Shown here: positions 14,634 to 30,285 of the stretch, piece after piece
How the letters are laid out: each line of letters opens with the position of its first letter
How positions within the stretch are numbered: position 1 is the first letter of the stretch
Assembly: GCA_963513935.1 (NCBI GenBank)
Contig: OY740770.1
Location: 90,699,301 to 90,763,300, forward strand
Direction of reading: 5' to 3'
Length of the DNA stretch: 64,000 nt
Source: Aphrophora alni
Lineage: Eukaryota > Arthropoda > Insecta > Hemiptera > Aphrophoridae
Position numbers and translations under genes: made by a program
Notes under the pieces: generated by a model
What the model was told of the DNA's origin: nothing
The model's database searches: none
Seen by the model: the letters and a program-made list of their open reading frames with translations, nothing else

Positions 14634-15915
14634 GGACTGGGTCTCGGATTGTTAGGTAGTGTAGGATTGGGTTTTTGGTTACTTTGGTTTTGGTTTGTTT
14701 GCGGTCTATTCCCATAGGATCTAAGGTTCGGTGTTCTAGGATAGGTTTGAGAGTCCATGGCTCCTGCCATTTTCCTATCAAGGTTCCCCTTATACGCTGG
14801 TCTTTCTTCTCGATTTTCCCTACGTGGTTCGCCTTCCATCGTTTCGAACGTACTAAGAAATTCTATCGCGCCTTCAACGGTTTCGCTATTACTTCCTATA
14901 CTCGCAAATTGTACCTTTTGTTCAAAATGTCGCATGATTCTATTAATCATAAATTTTTCTGGGATTGGTGGATCAAGATATTGTCCTTTAGCCACCATTT
15001 TGCAAAAATAATTAACTCTTGACATATATCCTGTATCACGATATTGTCCGTTTTCAATTAAATTTCGGATATGTTGCTGGGCTTGATATCCCCAATAATT
15101 TTTTATAAATTTAACCCTAAATTGTCCGTATCTATCTTTATTATCTTTTATTACGTTCCACCATTCTATTACTGGCCCTTTTATGTGTCGTTCCACGATT
15201 TTTAATTTCTCCCCTTCGTCTAATTGTGGATCGATTTCCATGAAAATCTCTTCTATTTCGGCTAGAAATTTCATTGGACTTTCTTTGGAACTTCCCCAAA
15301 ATTCGACAGTTTTATTCCCTGCTGCACCGGGTTGTACGTACACTACGCTTCTCTCAGCCCCTACTAAACTTTGCCCTATACTTGTCTGTCTCATTTTGGT
15401 TTCTAACGATTTTATATTTTTGCTTAACGTTTCGCAAATAACTTTATTTTGTTTAATTTCGTCATCCTGACCTTTAATTGTTTCCCCTATTTCCTGAATT
15501 TCCCCTTTCAAAACGACTATTTCGTCTTCGCAATTTCCGACTCTATTTTGAATTGCTTCAAAATTTTTCTTTACGTCTTCTCCTAAACCGCCTACAGCTT
15601 GTAAGAGTTCTTCCCTACTCGCTTGTTCGCTTTCTTCGCGTGCTAATTCCGTAGCTTCGCGTTCTCTTTCTTTCGCTTCGCGTTCCTTTTTCTCTTCGTT
15701 TTCCCTAGTCTCCCGTTCTAATTCCCTAGCTTCGCGTTCTTTTTTCTCTTTTTTCCTCTCCAATTCGCGTGCTTTTTCTCTCTCCTCGCGTTCTTTTTTA
15801 TCCGCTTCTTCCCTAGCTGTACGTTCTAATTCCCTAGCTTCACGTTCTTTTCATTCGCCTGGAAATATCTCATGAACTTCTGCATTTCCGTCTCTGCTTC
15901 TTTCGGAGCTGCCAT
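14624..15915 (-). CDS. element A gag, coiled-coil capsid protein (5' frameshift)
   Basis: Structural Gag protein that would form the retrotransposon particle. The main open frame runs from just after a TGA at 15853-15851 to TAG at 14626-14624. It starts with about 80 residues of Glu/Arg/Lys heptad-like repeats (long coiled coil), then a retrotransposon gag core with VEFWGSSKESPMKFLAEIEE, GPVIEWWNV and FIKNYWG, and a Pro/Asn/Gln-rich tail. There is no CCHC zinc knuckle. This frame has no ATG near its start. A good start, ATG at 15915 (MAAPKEAETEMQKF), lies in another frame and stops at 15828-15826 after 29 codons. The two frames meet in a short A-run near 15850, so a one-base indel there, real or an assembly error, is likely. 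Confidence 0.83.
14627..14633 (-). promoter_or_regulatory. -1 ribosomal frameshift heptamer A AAA AAC
   Basis: On the element strand the gag frame ends CCA AAA AAC TAG. The heptamer A AAA AAC is a canonical -1 slippery sequence known from retroviral gag-pro junctions, and the gag stop codon follows directly. Slipping back one base opens the protease frame (KLGYKVPEKSKRKR and onward) without a stop to 13071. The frame geometry and the open frame before the first ATG both support use of this site. I did not find an obvious downstream pseudoknot by eye. Confidence 0.82.
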
Positions 15916-16064
15916 TTTTTATTTAGATTTATTTATTAGGTTTACTACTGTTTATTTATTTAAGTTTAGGGTTTTAAGTTTTAATTTTGATTTTAATGAA
16001 TTTAAGCTGTTCGTTTTCAACCCTAAAGTAATTTTAACAATTTTTTGTTTGGTTACTTTCGAGC

Positions 16065-16082
16065 CTACGCTGTTGGACGCCA
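16065..16082 (-). other. primer-binding site of element A
   Basis: On the element strand TGGCGTCCAACAGCGTAG begins two bases after the 5' LTR ends (TTGCA, then AG). TGG at this place pairs with the CCA end of the priming tRNA. The first eleven bases resemble the TGGCGCCCAAC type of site thought to use a lysine tRNA, but I could not match the tRNA with certainty. Confidence 0.75.
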
Positions 16083-16084
16083 CT

Positions 16085-18605
<2,521 letters not shown>

Positions 18606-18619
18606 TTATATATACGTGT

Positions 18620-21114
18620 TGCCGCGCTGCGCCTCTATCTGACTTCACGAATTTAAGATTCTTGTTCCCTTTTTTGGAACACTATTATCACGAACTCTTA
18701 AACTCGCTGTACGATCACCACCGACTGGGCGAACCACCTTTCTTTTCAGAGCAAGCGCGGGCAAGACCAAGGTGCTCACTTTTACTTTTTTAAATCAAAG
18801 ATTTTGCAACTCTTGGCTCTAATAAGTATGAGCTTGTCCTCATAAACTTACCAAATTTTAATTAACGCAAAATTCCCTGAATTTTATCTCAATGCTCGAT
18901 TATTTAAATCTTTTAAGATTAACTCTCTCTCTCTCCAAGGTCGTGCCTTTTGGGAGAAATCGGCTCTTAAGTTCTGATGATAACTTTTAAAATTTTCAAA
19001 TTATATTACCAGAGCACATATATAAAATGTATGTTAAAACAAGGTTAATAGCATACACAGAATGGATATATATTAAAAACACAACAAAATTTAGAAATGA
19101 ATTATTTGTATATTATTTTCTCTTTTGCACAGAAAAATTTTATATTCAAAACTTTTTTAATCACACCAAACAATTTAATTGAACAATAACACAACTATTT
19201 ATTTATTTGACAAAATTAATTAATGTAATATTTTCTATATCTTAAACAAAATAACAACGCTTGACTTTTCAGACAGAACCACAAACAGTTTTTCCTGTCC
19301 TGAAAAAGTCGTATTTAAATTATTAATTATTTTTAACACCAAAGCAGAGGTTTAAAAATGAATTTAATTCTTAATAATTCCCCTAATGACGTTATATTTG
19401 AAAAGAAGTTAATATTTGCGAATTATTCCTTAAGTATAAGATACCTTCACACTTTAATAGAAGTTCTAGTTGGATTTGGAATTTGTTGTATTATTAGGAT
19501 GATGATGGTGATGTGATGTTTTCTATCCAGAGTCTGTAAGCTGCTATGTAGTTGAATGCTGGTATCGAATTCTTCTAAGTCGCCTTGAAGATCGATTAAA
19601 GTTGAAATTATTCTAAGTCCAATTAGTAGAGTGACAGTTGAATCTTCCTCTCAGCTCAGAGTCGGTTGCAGAAGAAACGTCCTTTCAGCGTCGATTCCAA
19701 ATCAAAAGTAACCGTCTTTCGACGGTTAAATCTCGGTCTCCCTGTCAGTGGGAATTAATCCACTTTTCTGGAGCCAATTTTCCTCCCTTTTTGGGAAAAA
19801 GGTATTTTCCTTATATTATGTGTTTTCAGGCCCTTTTGGTCTGAAATATTTACACTATATATTTTATTAGTCATATTTCTTGACTAATGAATAGTTTTCT
19901 TCCTTAATTATTAATTAAAACACCTTTTAATTAATAATTTATAGTATTTTTTCTTTAACGTTATCTTTGATCCAAGTTGGCAACATGATGTTTCTGACTT
20001 TAGACTCTGCTTGAAGATGCGCGCGCTACTTTTCATGTTTTTGCATGAAAATCTCTACTTTTGACGTTTTTTCGTTCAACTCGCTATAACTTTCGAACGC
20101 ACGAACCGATTTTAAAGTTCCTTTCGGATTCTTCTTCCTTTCCATCTTGTGGGTCTTGTGGAACTTGATTCATCGCTCTACTACGCTTCGTTCGCGAGTT
20201 ATCGCCCTTTTCCCGAAATTTGATTTTTCCTCTTTTCAAATTTTGAGATAAGTCCTTTCTCAAAATTCTTTTGACGAAATCTTGTTCCTCTTCTACTACG
20301 ACGAAAAACTATGTTTTTACTTTTTACATAACTCGTTTGGTTGTCGAGTTATTCGCCTTTGAAGTCCTTAAGTTTGTGTCGTATGAGTTTATGTTCATAA
20401 AAACCCCCCCATTATATATTATTACTTCTGCTTTGGTGTGTTACAATTTTACATACTAAATACATATAATTATCATGTTACTTTACCCCTTTAACGTTTA
20501 TTTTACCCGCTTTTGGGCTTTGAAGTTTTAAGTTTTGTAATTATTATATCTCCCTTATTTTATTTTCAAATTTGATTCTAAGTACCTATTATTGTGCCCT
20601 ATTGTGGTCTCTACAATAGTACTTATTATTATTTTTTAAATGATCCCCCCTTCAACTCAAAAATTCCAAAAAACTCCCCAAGAATGACTTTCTAAGTCCA
20701 TTCTCACCTGTTAATTATTATTAATTCATATTTTTTATTTATGATTATTATTAGTTCCCCTCTGAGTTATGACTCTACGTTTTTTGAATTTTGAATTTAC
20801 GTTTTTTCCAAATTTTAGGTTTTTGAGCCCCTATAAAAACTTGAATAACTTTTTTGTTTTAAATACTTTTAAATTTATTCTTTGATATTCTTAATCGGTT
20901 GATTCTACTGTACATTAATTTATTTTAATAATTTAATATTTTAATAAAATAAGAAACCAGACAGAACGATTGTACACGATTCAACATGTAGTGTTCGACA
21001 CCTGTTGCCGTGACGTCATCGCTCCCCCTCGTCCCTCATCCACTATGCTTTGTCGCGGGAATTTAACTTGTTTTAAATGGACTTGAGACGTTTGGCTTTT
21101 CCCAAACCGTCGCA
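18620..21114 (-). mobile_element. solo LTR of a related family (element B)
   Basis: A 2495-bp block with the outline of the LTRs of element A. On the minus strand it starts TGCGACGGTTTGGG (A: TGCAACGGTTTAAT) and ends GCGCGGCA. GTGT lies on both sides (18616-18619 and 21115-21118), a 4-bp target duplication like the one inferred for A. Internally it has similar landmarks in the same order, such as the GTGCC...TTTGG...GCTCTT block near 18945-18975 (A near 10147-10164) and T-rich blocks towards the right. No gag, pol, primer site or second LTR is attached, so this is most simply a solo LTR left by LTR-LTR recombination. Overall similarity to A is low, so it belongs to a different subfamily. Confidence 0.72.
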
Positions 21115-21159
21115 GTGTGTGTATATTATTTATACGTGTGTGTGTGTGTGTACGTGTGG
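21115..21159. repeat. TG-rich target sequence right of element B
   Basis: GTGTGTGTATATT, then TTATACGTGTGTGTGTGTGTACGTGTGGGG: alternating purine-pyrimidine DNA that includes the right copy of the GTGT duplication (21115-21118). With the sequence left of 18620 it reconstructs a pre-insertion site rich in CA/TG and TA steps. Confidence 0.8.
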
Positions 21160-22327
21160 GGTAAAACAGAAGTGGGATATTATTATATTATATACAGGAG
21201 TGGGAAATTATTAATATATTTTTTTAAATAGCCAATAACATAAATAAATTCAATTACAATATCTCTTTTATAATAATATTGAAAACAAGTCTTTTTAGTA
21301 GAAAATGTTTAAAACGCTCAACAATGTTTAAGTTATAATTACTAATATTACAATAACAACTATATTCTAACAATGACATCCGGATGGTAATTACTTTTTA
21401 ATTGGTTTTGACTAACAAAATCATGTATTTCTTCAGTTGACACTGTTCTTGGTGTTATTATTAGGTTAAGTTAATTATTTTTAATGTTTTACATTTAAAA
21501 TATTATAAAATATCCTTTGATGTACATGTTTACAAAAAATACTACCAAATGAATTTATAGTTTTTTTTAGAAGAGAACATGTCTATATTTTCTATTCTCA
21601 GGATTCAAAAGCGTAAATTAACCCTTAATTTCCACGAGGTTAGACAACTTTCACTCATATTCTGAAATAATATGGTAACAAAATTGTACTTAAAGCGATG
21701 AAATCTTAATTATATCTGATTTATAAGTGGCATGTTTGACGACTACCGGTGGATCAATTTGCATTAATGAAAAAAAACAAATATTGACATTTGACGCATT
21801 GATTTGTATTCCAAATAAAACTTACAATAACCTAATTTACATTAATAACAAATTATTCCATTTTTGTATATAATATGGGTAGAATAAGTAAATAACAACC
21901 TATACAAAGATATAAATGTGAAACATTAGCTCCATAAACTCCAACTAACATTACCGCTAAACATGTGATATATCTTTCCGGTTAAAGTGAGCCTTTTGAG
22001 TAATATTTATCGGGCTTAGTACACAAACACATTAGTCACATCATATTGTCCGATTTATGAACGCTTATAGGCGTTATATTTCACACTTTGTGCTGTTTGC
22101 ATTCTAGCTTATATTTTATATTGAAATTGTGGTTGAATATTTTCAAAAAAATTATATATATTTGTAAATACATAATACACTACGTTTATATCATTTAAAC
22201 AAATCAAATTAAATATATTTAAAAAATCAACATTTATTGGTTTTACTTTGAATTTGTAATTGAGGTTGGATATTACAAAATAAAAAACACCATATTTTTG
22301 GTTTAAAAAAAAACCCAATTATATATC

Positions 22328-22330
<3 letters not shown>

Positions 22331-22358
<28 letters not shown>
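22331..22358. repeat. short (GT)n microsatellite
   Basis: Fourteen GT units followed by a short AT run. Simple repeat. Confidence 0.9.
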
Positions 22359-22364
<6 letters not shown>

Positions 22365-23746
22365 TTAATATCCTACGTATATTTGTTAAGGAAATTAAAA
22401 TAACTAAATCCAACAAATGTAATTTTTTAATATATTTTTGTACAAAGTAAAATAAATGTATTCACATGAACATAGTTACAATAAAAACGGAAAAAAACCA
22501 ACTGTATTAACCTGTAGAGATTCGATATTTGATCATTAAAAACCAACACCCGATTTTAAGACACTCTTCAAATAATATGTTTAATCTCTACAAGTACAGA
22601 TGTTAAAACAGAAGATTGCCCAAATACCTAACTTTACTAAATAGTGTTAGCCAGTGTAGTTGATTTAAATAATACACTAACCTATAGCTACATAACATCA
22701 CTGAATAAATTGCGGTATTATTTAACTGTAACACATTTTAGAATTTAGAAGAAAGAAAACTGTATGATTACTGACAAAATGCACATTTCCTATTTCGGAG
22801 ATTTCATGTTAAAAAAAAAAAAAACTCCTACTCAATAATGTGATTTAGAAGTGACTAACATGTTATCGGTTTCCGGGTTCAAGAGTGCAACGATCATGTG
22901 ATTGTGGATTATGATATTCCCCGCCAGGTCTCAGCACAGGGCGGTGGCATGACCCGGAGGCGATATCGGAAGTAGAATGTTGATTTATCGATAAGTAAGA
23001 TGCAGATTTTATTTGTTGTCTGAAGGACGTTACACCAAGACTGAGATATATTAGTTTAGAAATTAAAACAAATGTTATTTCTAGTAGATATTTTACATAA
23101 AAACCAATATATGCTTTAATATATTTGTACTACGTAGGAGAATATTTAAAAAAGAATGTTTTTTATTGTATTATCAAAAGTATGTTTAATTTTTGTAAAT
23201 TTGGAAAGACAATATCTTAAACGGAACACAAAATATATACAAATATATGTCATGGTTATTAGTTACTTTAAATGTATAATATTGATTCTTTTATTTATGA
23301 TAATATTTAATCATAAAATTAACGATTTTTGACTAGTAATAACCATTATTCATAATTGTATGAAATTACTGATATAAAATTCAGTTTATTAACAACAATT
23401 AAATTATGAGGATAACAAATAAAAATAAGTGTCACAGTTTATCAAAATTTACACTAGGAGTATTAATGAAAAAGTGTCAAAAAAACAAAAATAAAAATAA
23501 AAATCACAAACCATGACAACATTTCTATTTGTAACAATAATATTTTAAATTTCACCTCATGTAAAAATAGTGTTATCAAAATTGCTAATGATAATAATTT
23601 GTGTGAAAAAGTAGCCTCCTTATTTATATCATATTGCAAACTTACAAATGAACTTACTAAACGCTATATAGACATTATAATTATAGTTTAATTCCTAATC
23701 AGTCACCGCAGAAATTCTCTGGAAAAAATTGCGTTTAAAAAAATCG

Positions 23747-23770
23747 CACACACACACACACACGCACACA
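23747..23770. repeat. short (CA)n microsatellite with one CG interruption
   Basis: About twelve CA units with a single G substitution near 23764. Simple repeat. Confidence 0.85.
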
Positions 23771-24224
23771 ATCATTTTGGTTTTGGTTGCAAAGACTTGC
23801 ATATGAGGTGTGTAACGCCAATATATATGTCAATTAATGGTTAAAATAATTAGACCTAAATGTTTATGGGTTTGTTACTAGATGATCCAATAAAGGATAA
23901 GTTTCTATAATTTTAAACATTATAAATCATGTAGAAGCGATTACGAGGGTTTCAATATTAATTTAATTTAACAATAGATTAATAAACTAATAATTATCTC
24001 AATATATGACGAAACTACTACATTTTTTAAGAGAAAAAATACAATATATCTTTAATAAAGTGATAGTCTACGTTTTGATTTAAACATATTGGGACTCATT
24101 TTCTATATGGAAACAAACGCGTGGGTAGTATCCCTCCCCCCCTTAAATGAAACATCCTGATACTTTCGTAGAAGTATGGAGTTTTTCCGTTATTAGTTGT
24201 AACGAAGATACATAACTGTCTAAC

Positions 24225-24330
24225 AAATTGTGTGGACTAAAGTGGATTTAAAAGACAAACCATTTATCTTTTGTTCTCTATAACGTAAGAGAGTTTAAGT
24301 CGCAATTTATTATTTCCTCGACATGTCCTT
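24225..24330. repeat. dispersed repeat R1, copy 2 (short)
   Basis: Contains AAATTGTGTGGACTAAAGTGG and the following AAAAGACAAA and CATTTATCTT words in the same order and orientation as copy 1 near 5945-5990, then diverges. This is the most truncated of the three copies. Confidence 0.6.
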
Positions 24331-24918
24331 GAAATAATTTACAATCTTATATTGGTTGCTTTCTGAATCATTATCTCTCAAATTGCTGTAATGTTTTCTT
24401 TATGTCTTCAGCTTACAAAAAAATAATATTGAAGTTTTTAATGTAACATTGTAATCTTCATTATTGGTCTGGTTACTACGTAATTATCTTTACATTCAGA
24501 TCATTATTTAGTTACCTGCATTAGTTTACTAAAAATTAATTTCATTTACAATTCTTCCTACTTACGTTAAATCGAATTGTTGGTTACTTATAATTCACTC
24601 AGCACAAAACACAGATATTTACCATCTAGATTTTAGTAAAGTATTGAAACAAATAATATTATATTTATTACCTAACAAATACCACACGAGCCAATTTTAT
24701 GAACGCTTTTGTTATATCACTTCGCCAGGAGATGTACATATATTTATGATAAATGCCCGTTAAAGAAAAATATGTAATTCTGGTTTTCTTCACATTTGTT
24801 GTTAAAAATATATAAATTATTTTGTGTATTGTTACTGAAATAATTAGTACTAAAAATATTGTTACCCCATCTAAATATGTCAACAAACTCTAAAATAATT
24901 TTATAATAGTAATTTAGG

Positions 24919-24955
24919 AAGAGCTAAAATTTAAGAGCTAAATTTTAAGAGCTGC
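24919..24955. repeat. small tandem repeat, unit about 15 bases
   Basis: Two and a half copies of a GAGCTAAAATTTAA-like unit end to end. Too short for any functional inference. Confidence 0.6.
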
Positions 24956-27900
24956 TATTCATAATGAAATTTATTAAACAATAATATAATTGATAATTTT
25001 CTTCATTATTTCATAAGGTTCGAAAAAACGAATTACTATTTTTTTCTCCGGAATTGTACGTGTACAATGTTTATAATAATTGAGTATATTATTGGCGATA
25101 ACAATGTTAATACTTTGAACCTTTCAATACATAAAAAAACACAAAGATTATATTCTTTAATAAATTTTTTGGTAAATATATTTAGATATAATTGAACTTT
25201 ACATGGCTAAAGGAACAGTCGATACTCCCTTGATCAGATTTTAATGAATACATAACGTAAAATATGTTACACAAAATGTAATAAATGGTTTAAGAGATAA
25301 ATAAAGCTGAACTTATCTGCTTATAATTTTAGTCCGATTAGTCTTGCTGAAAAAAAGCCTGAAGAGACAAGTTAAAAGACTTGTTGTTACGTCTAAATGA
25401 ATTAAATACCGCAAACGTCAGAAATGTATTCAGTCTGAATAAGGTCTATCTAGCCTGAATTTAGTCAGCACAGACTTGACGTGACACGGAGAAGTATGTG
25501 CGTGTAAAGGTTGATGCAGACGATCTGCGAAAATTGTAGGACTAGCTATATCCAGTACAATAGTTTTGTCTCTCCTTTCTTTTTATTTAGATAAAATCAA
25601 AATACAGACAAGGTATTTCGCATTATTCTCCTGCATTTATGATTTAGTTTATAAAATAGTATAGGTTATTACCGGCAGTTCCGAAAATCAAAAGTACAGA
25701 ATATAATGAGAGGAAGAAAAAACAAGGCTAAAACAAATTAGCTGCTAAAATTAATAAAGTAAAAATAAATATAGACCGGCTTCAAATATGTGGTTTCTAC
25801 AATCCTTCGAACACTGAACTACATGTAATTGTAGGCACGTCTTTCCCTTGATCATAAGATTCGACTAAATGCTGTCATAAAACCTTTCGCAATGCAAAAG
25901 TTTCGTCAATTATAAGTTAAAAACGTAATTATTCATTTTCTGTAGCTTGGAAAAGTTTAATTCAGTATGAAGTATATTAGAAAGAATTCTGTCTATTCTA
26001 TAACAACTCCATTAGATATAACCATTTATAATAAACTCAACAAACAAAAATTCATAAATTGTATTGACAACTGCAAAAAAACCATGAAGTGAAATCATCT
26101 GTTGTTAAAAATTATAAGTGTCCATACTTATACGAGTGTCTTACAGACAATCGGGATGTGTTTGCACGAAACGGTCCAAGGTCATACGAAAAATACTATT
26201 TTATATGATACTTCTCCCATTATGGTTCTGTTTAGAGTACCTGAAATAAGAACATAACACGTAAAAATTCACAAACAAATTTACACAAACAGATATTTAC
26301 TCACTCAAACAAAACCCACACATTGACACTGAGTATCGTATGTTTACCTTTACTAATTCTTTGAATTTAATTCAGGAAAATTTAGATCAATCTACTTTAG
26401 GTGTAAGCCTAATATAGGAAGATGATGTTGTAGCCCATAACTGAAAAACTATAACTTCAAATGATGATATGGACAGAATATCATCATCTGAATCAGAGCA
26501 AAAGCTTTATTGGACATACCGATAAAACTTGGAGAGTACAGAGGCAGATAAAAAATATCAAATAAATATCAGGTAAAGATAAAGATCCTTTTTCATTTGT
26601 TGTACACAAATTAGCTAACTAGAAAGAGGAGATGGAGGTGACTACCCTAGTGTTGTGTATGCTGACACATTAATTCAATTAAGAGTGTTTATGGTAATAG
26701 GCGAGGTCGAATTTGTGGCTCAAGTTGTATGAGTCTGTGTTATAATGGAAACTTTTCTTATGTTATTACAAGTTGTTACATGTCACTAAATCACATTATA
26801 AACTTTGGGACAAAGTATAATCATTACATATAATAAACCTAATATATACTGAATAACATACGTCTTAATGCTTGAAGTCCTAAGCAAAGAGTCTATATGT
26901 CAATACAGATTCCTAGAGGGATAAAAGATTTAATTACTTCCTCATACTTACTTGTGGATACTTAGTTTAACAAGTTCTTGATAACCATTTCAACCTAGAT
27001 CTATGTAAGCAGGTGGCTATACTCGTGTAGTGCTCTCTCTACTTCGACTAGTACTAGTGATAGGACAAGTGGATTAGAAGACTCGTATTCTAAAACCGGA
27101 ATCATTATTTGTAGCGTCATACAAATATTATTCAACTAAAATATTTCAGAACGTATTGGTTTTAGTTCTAAGTAATTTGTGTATACAAAATAATACGATT
27201 TTGAAAGGTTATCTAACTACTCCATTATGTTAGGTTAGTTCTTATACCCGATAATAGTATTACAATTTCATCATTATTTTCATTTTGACGATTCTATAAA
27301 TTATACCTATTATCTTTATAATATAATTATCCATTCACTTTTAAACAATTTGAAACTTAACGTAGTTTAGATTACATGTATGTAAAAATGTGCAATTCAT
27401 TTATAATCAAAGGGTATCTTGGGTTTTGTATCCTGCATCCATCACAATTGGCTGGCCATTAATTTAAGATTTCTAAATCTCTTATGGATAATGTTTTACC
27501 TCTTATTAGGTACACGATTAAGCAGTTATTTTTTCATGTACCAGAAACGTTATTCAAAACTTGAAATGTAGTTAATTGTAAAAAAATTCTGACGATTCGT
27601 CATTTAAACGTAAAACTCAAATAGTTTTAGGTTTATAATATTTTATTTTAGGGAAAACTATATTTTAATTTCTGTGTAATAATTACGGTTACAATCAATA
27701 TCATTAACAAGAATAAATAACCAATTATTTTCAACATTTTGGGTTCCATTTTTCCTATGATAGTTTTGTATTACCAAATTAGGATGATATTTCATGTCAT
27801 AACCTAACAATAATACGGATTGTTCCAGGAAGGGGTCACAATTTTCACCGACTTCAAAAAGGAGGATATTCTGTATTCGTCCTTAATTTGTAATAATATA

Positions 27901-28584
27901 TTTTTTTAAATAAATACCCCATATTATTATGTCTTTGCTTTGGCATGTCTCAAACCTATTTAATTAGTTTTTTTCAATTTAAAAACGTTTCAATAATTGG
28001 AAAAACCATATAATATAAGATACCTTCATATCATATTATTTAGTCACGTTATTAGGTGCTCTATTTCTTTCGAAAACTAAAAATGTTTATAAGTTTTTCG
28101 GAAGTACACTACATTTACATGTTTCTATATTGTCGTGCATGAGGGCTATAAATCAATATGTATACTAAATTTATCAATCAATTAAAAACTGTCAATCCAA
28201 AAGTATCTATAATATTTAGTAAGCTCACCTCATTAAAAACATATTGTTTTTAAAGTGTTCAATATATATGAAAAATAATATATGTGATCCTAACTTGTAA
28301 CTATATTGTGATAAATAAGAATTTCAACAGCTGTCATACTAGTAATAACATCACCAACTAAACTCGCTTGTTTTTTGCAGACGTTGAAATTCACATTGCT
28401 TGTTGAAATATACTAATTAATTTAAGTTATATTGCAACTATTGTTAATAAAGTTTAATAGATTTCTAATTAAATTTATCGAATTCTTGTAATATATTATT
28501 TGATATTAAATTTCGTGAAACATACTTCATTTTATAGAAATATGATTATCCATTACATGTACATAAAATGGCTTTAGTAGTTCT

Positions 28585-28725
28585 TAGTTTTGTAAATCTT
28601 TGTTTATATAAGCAGCCTTGATGGTTTGAAAAGGGAGGAGATTAAGACTGCTTTTACAGCAAAGTGCACTTATGTTATTTTAAGTCAATAATTTACGGGA
28701 CGAAGTACTACATAAACCGCTTTTG
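28585..28725. repeat. dispersed repeat R2, copy 1
   Basis: Shares AAATCTTTGTTTAT, GATGGTTTGAA-like sequence and CTGCTTTTACAGCAAAGTGC with 56585-56760 in the same orientation, with diverged sequence between. The central GCTTTTACAGCAAAGTGC is fully conserved. Interspersed repeat of unknown class. Confidence 0.6.
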
Positions 28726-29930
28726 AAAATGCAGTTTGGAGAACACATCAATAGATATTATAAGGATGGTAGGATTGGTATAAAATAAACTGAAGTTAAT
28801 TATGTGCCTCCTAGAAGAAATATGAATAACCACTATAATAACTTAACTTTGCAAAATAATACATGATGTTCGTTATTAATATTACTAATGGACACAAGGT
28901 AATATTGATTTACAAAGGGTAAATAAAATGTAATGAGAGTTATATAGTTGTAAGGGTAAAATATTGATAAGTAAAAAAATGACCGAACACCTTAAAATGA
29001 TTTCGTAGTAACTAAAAATACAACCTTGAGTTTGTGTGTGACTTTTCTCAAAATAAAAGAATTTTGTTTTTAAATAACTTCTGTAGTCATAGTTTTTCGT
29101 TCGTCGTTACAAAGATAAATTGGAGTAAATAATGCAAAGCACACGTGTTTAAATTGAGCAATTAAACTGTGTGATACCGATTTATTTTTATTTTAGCCCA
29201 ATGGAAAAATATAAGTAACAATATTTCAGACAGTCTCGCCTTTCAATACTGTTATATATTCTGAGATAAAGACAAACTCTAATAATATAATATCTATATT
29301 TATTTTTGCACCTCAGCGTATTTCCATTTATCCAAATTTAAGATTATATATTTCATTCATAGGAAGTAATGAATCCATAGAGGTTCTTTATTATTTTTGT
29401 AATAAAATATATTTAAATAAAGTAATATACGCTTATAGTATGGAAAAAACGTACTAGTTAATCTCTATCTCGGTATTCTGTCTTTTTCATGTTTCAATGG
29501 TATAACTTTGGTGTTTAAGGAATATTATTTAAATAAAAACACAATTACTGAAACACATCTCACGAACAATGTATTTAGAAAATTTGTCAATACTTTTAGT
29601 CAAAATATAACTAACGGTAATTTGGAAATTCGATTATATTTCTAGCTTATGGATGGTGTTTTTCTCAAAATCAGACGCCCTTGAATCGAGATTCCGTAGA
29701 ATTTATTATTATTTATTTATAACATAAATATTTGTTTTTTCAATATGACTTCCACGAAAGCGGAAAAATTTTACTTCGTTTGGGATCTTACAAACACTGG
29801 GTTAGATTGTGTTATATGAAAACCATGTGGTACGCAGCTACACTTTGTTAAAAACTCTGATGTGTGAAAGGAAGTACCAAAATATTTGTATATCTTTCTC
29901 CTGTTTACTTAAAGAGTTTTGGTGCTAGAC

Positions 29931-30285
<355 letters not shown>

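Noticed and set aside
13594..15470. Plus-strand frames of 84-115 codons across gag and pro
   Set aside because: They are antisense shadows of the gag and protease frames; composition follows the codons of the opposite strand.
22865..22980. Possible tRNA-derived SINE head (GGTTCAAGAGTGC)
   Set aside because: Only a B-box-like string is present; no A box at the right distance, no tail and no second copy in the window.
26400..26770. Acidic Ser-rich reading (DDMDRISSSESEQ) as a transposase N-terminus
   Set aside because: Stops flank it on both sides, and low-complexity acidic strings are too common to assign.
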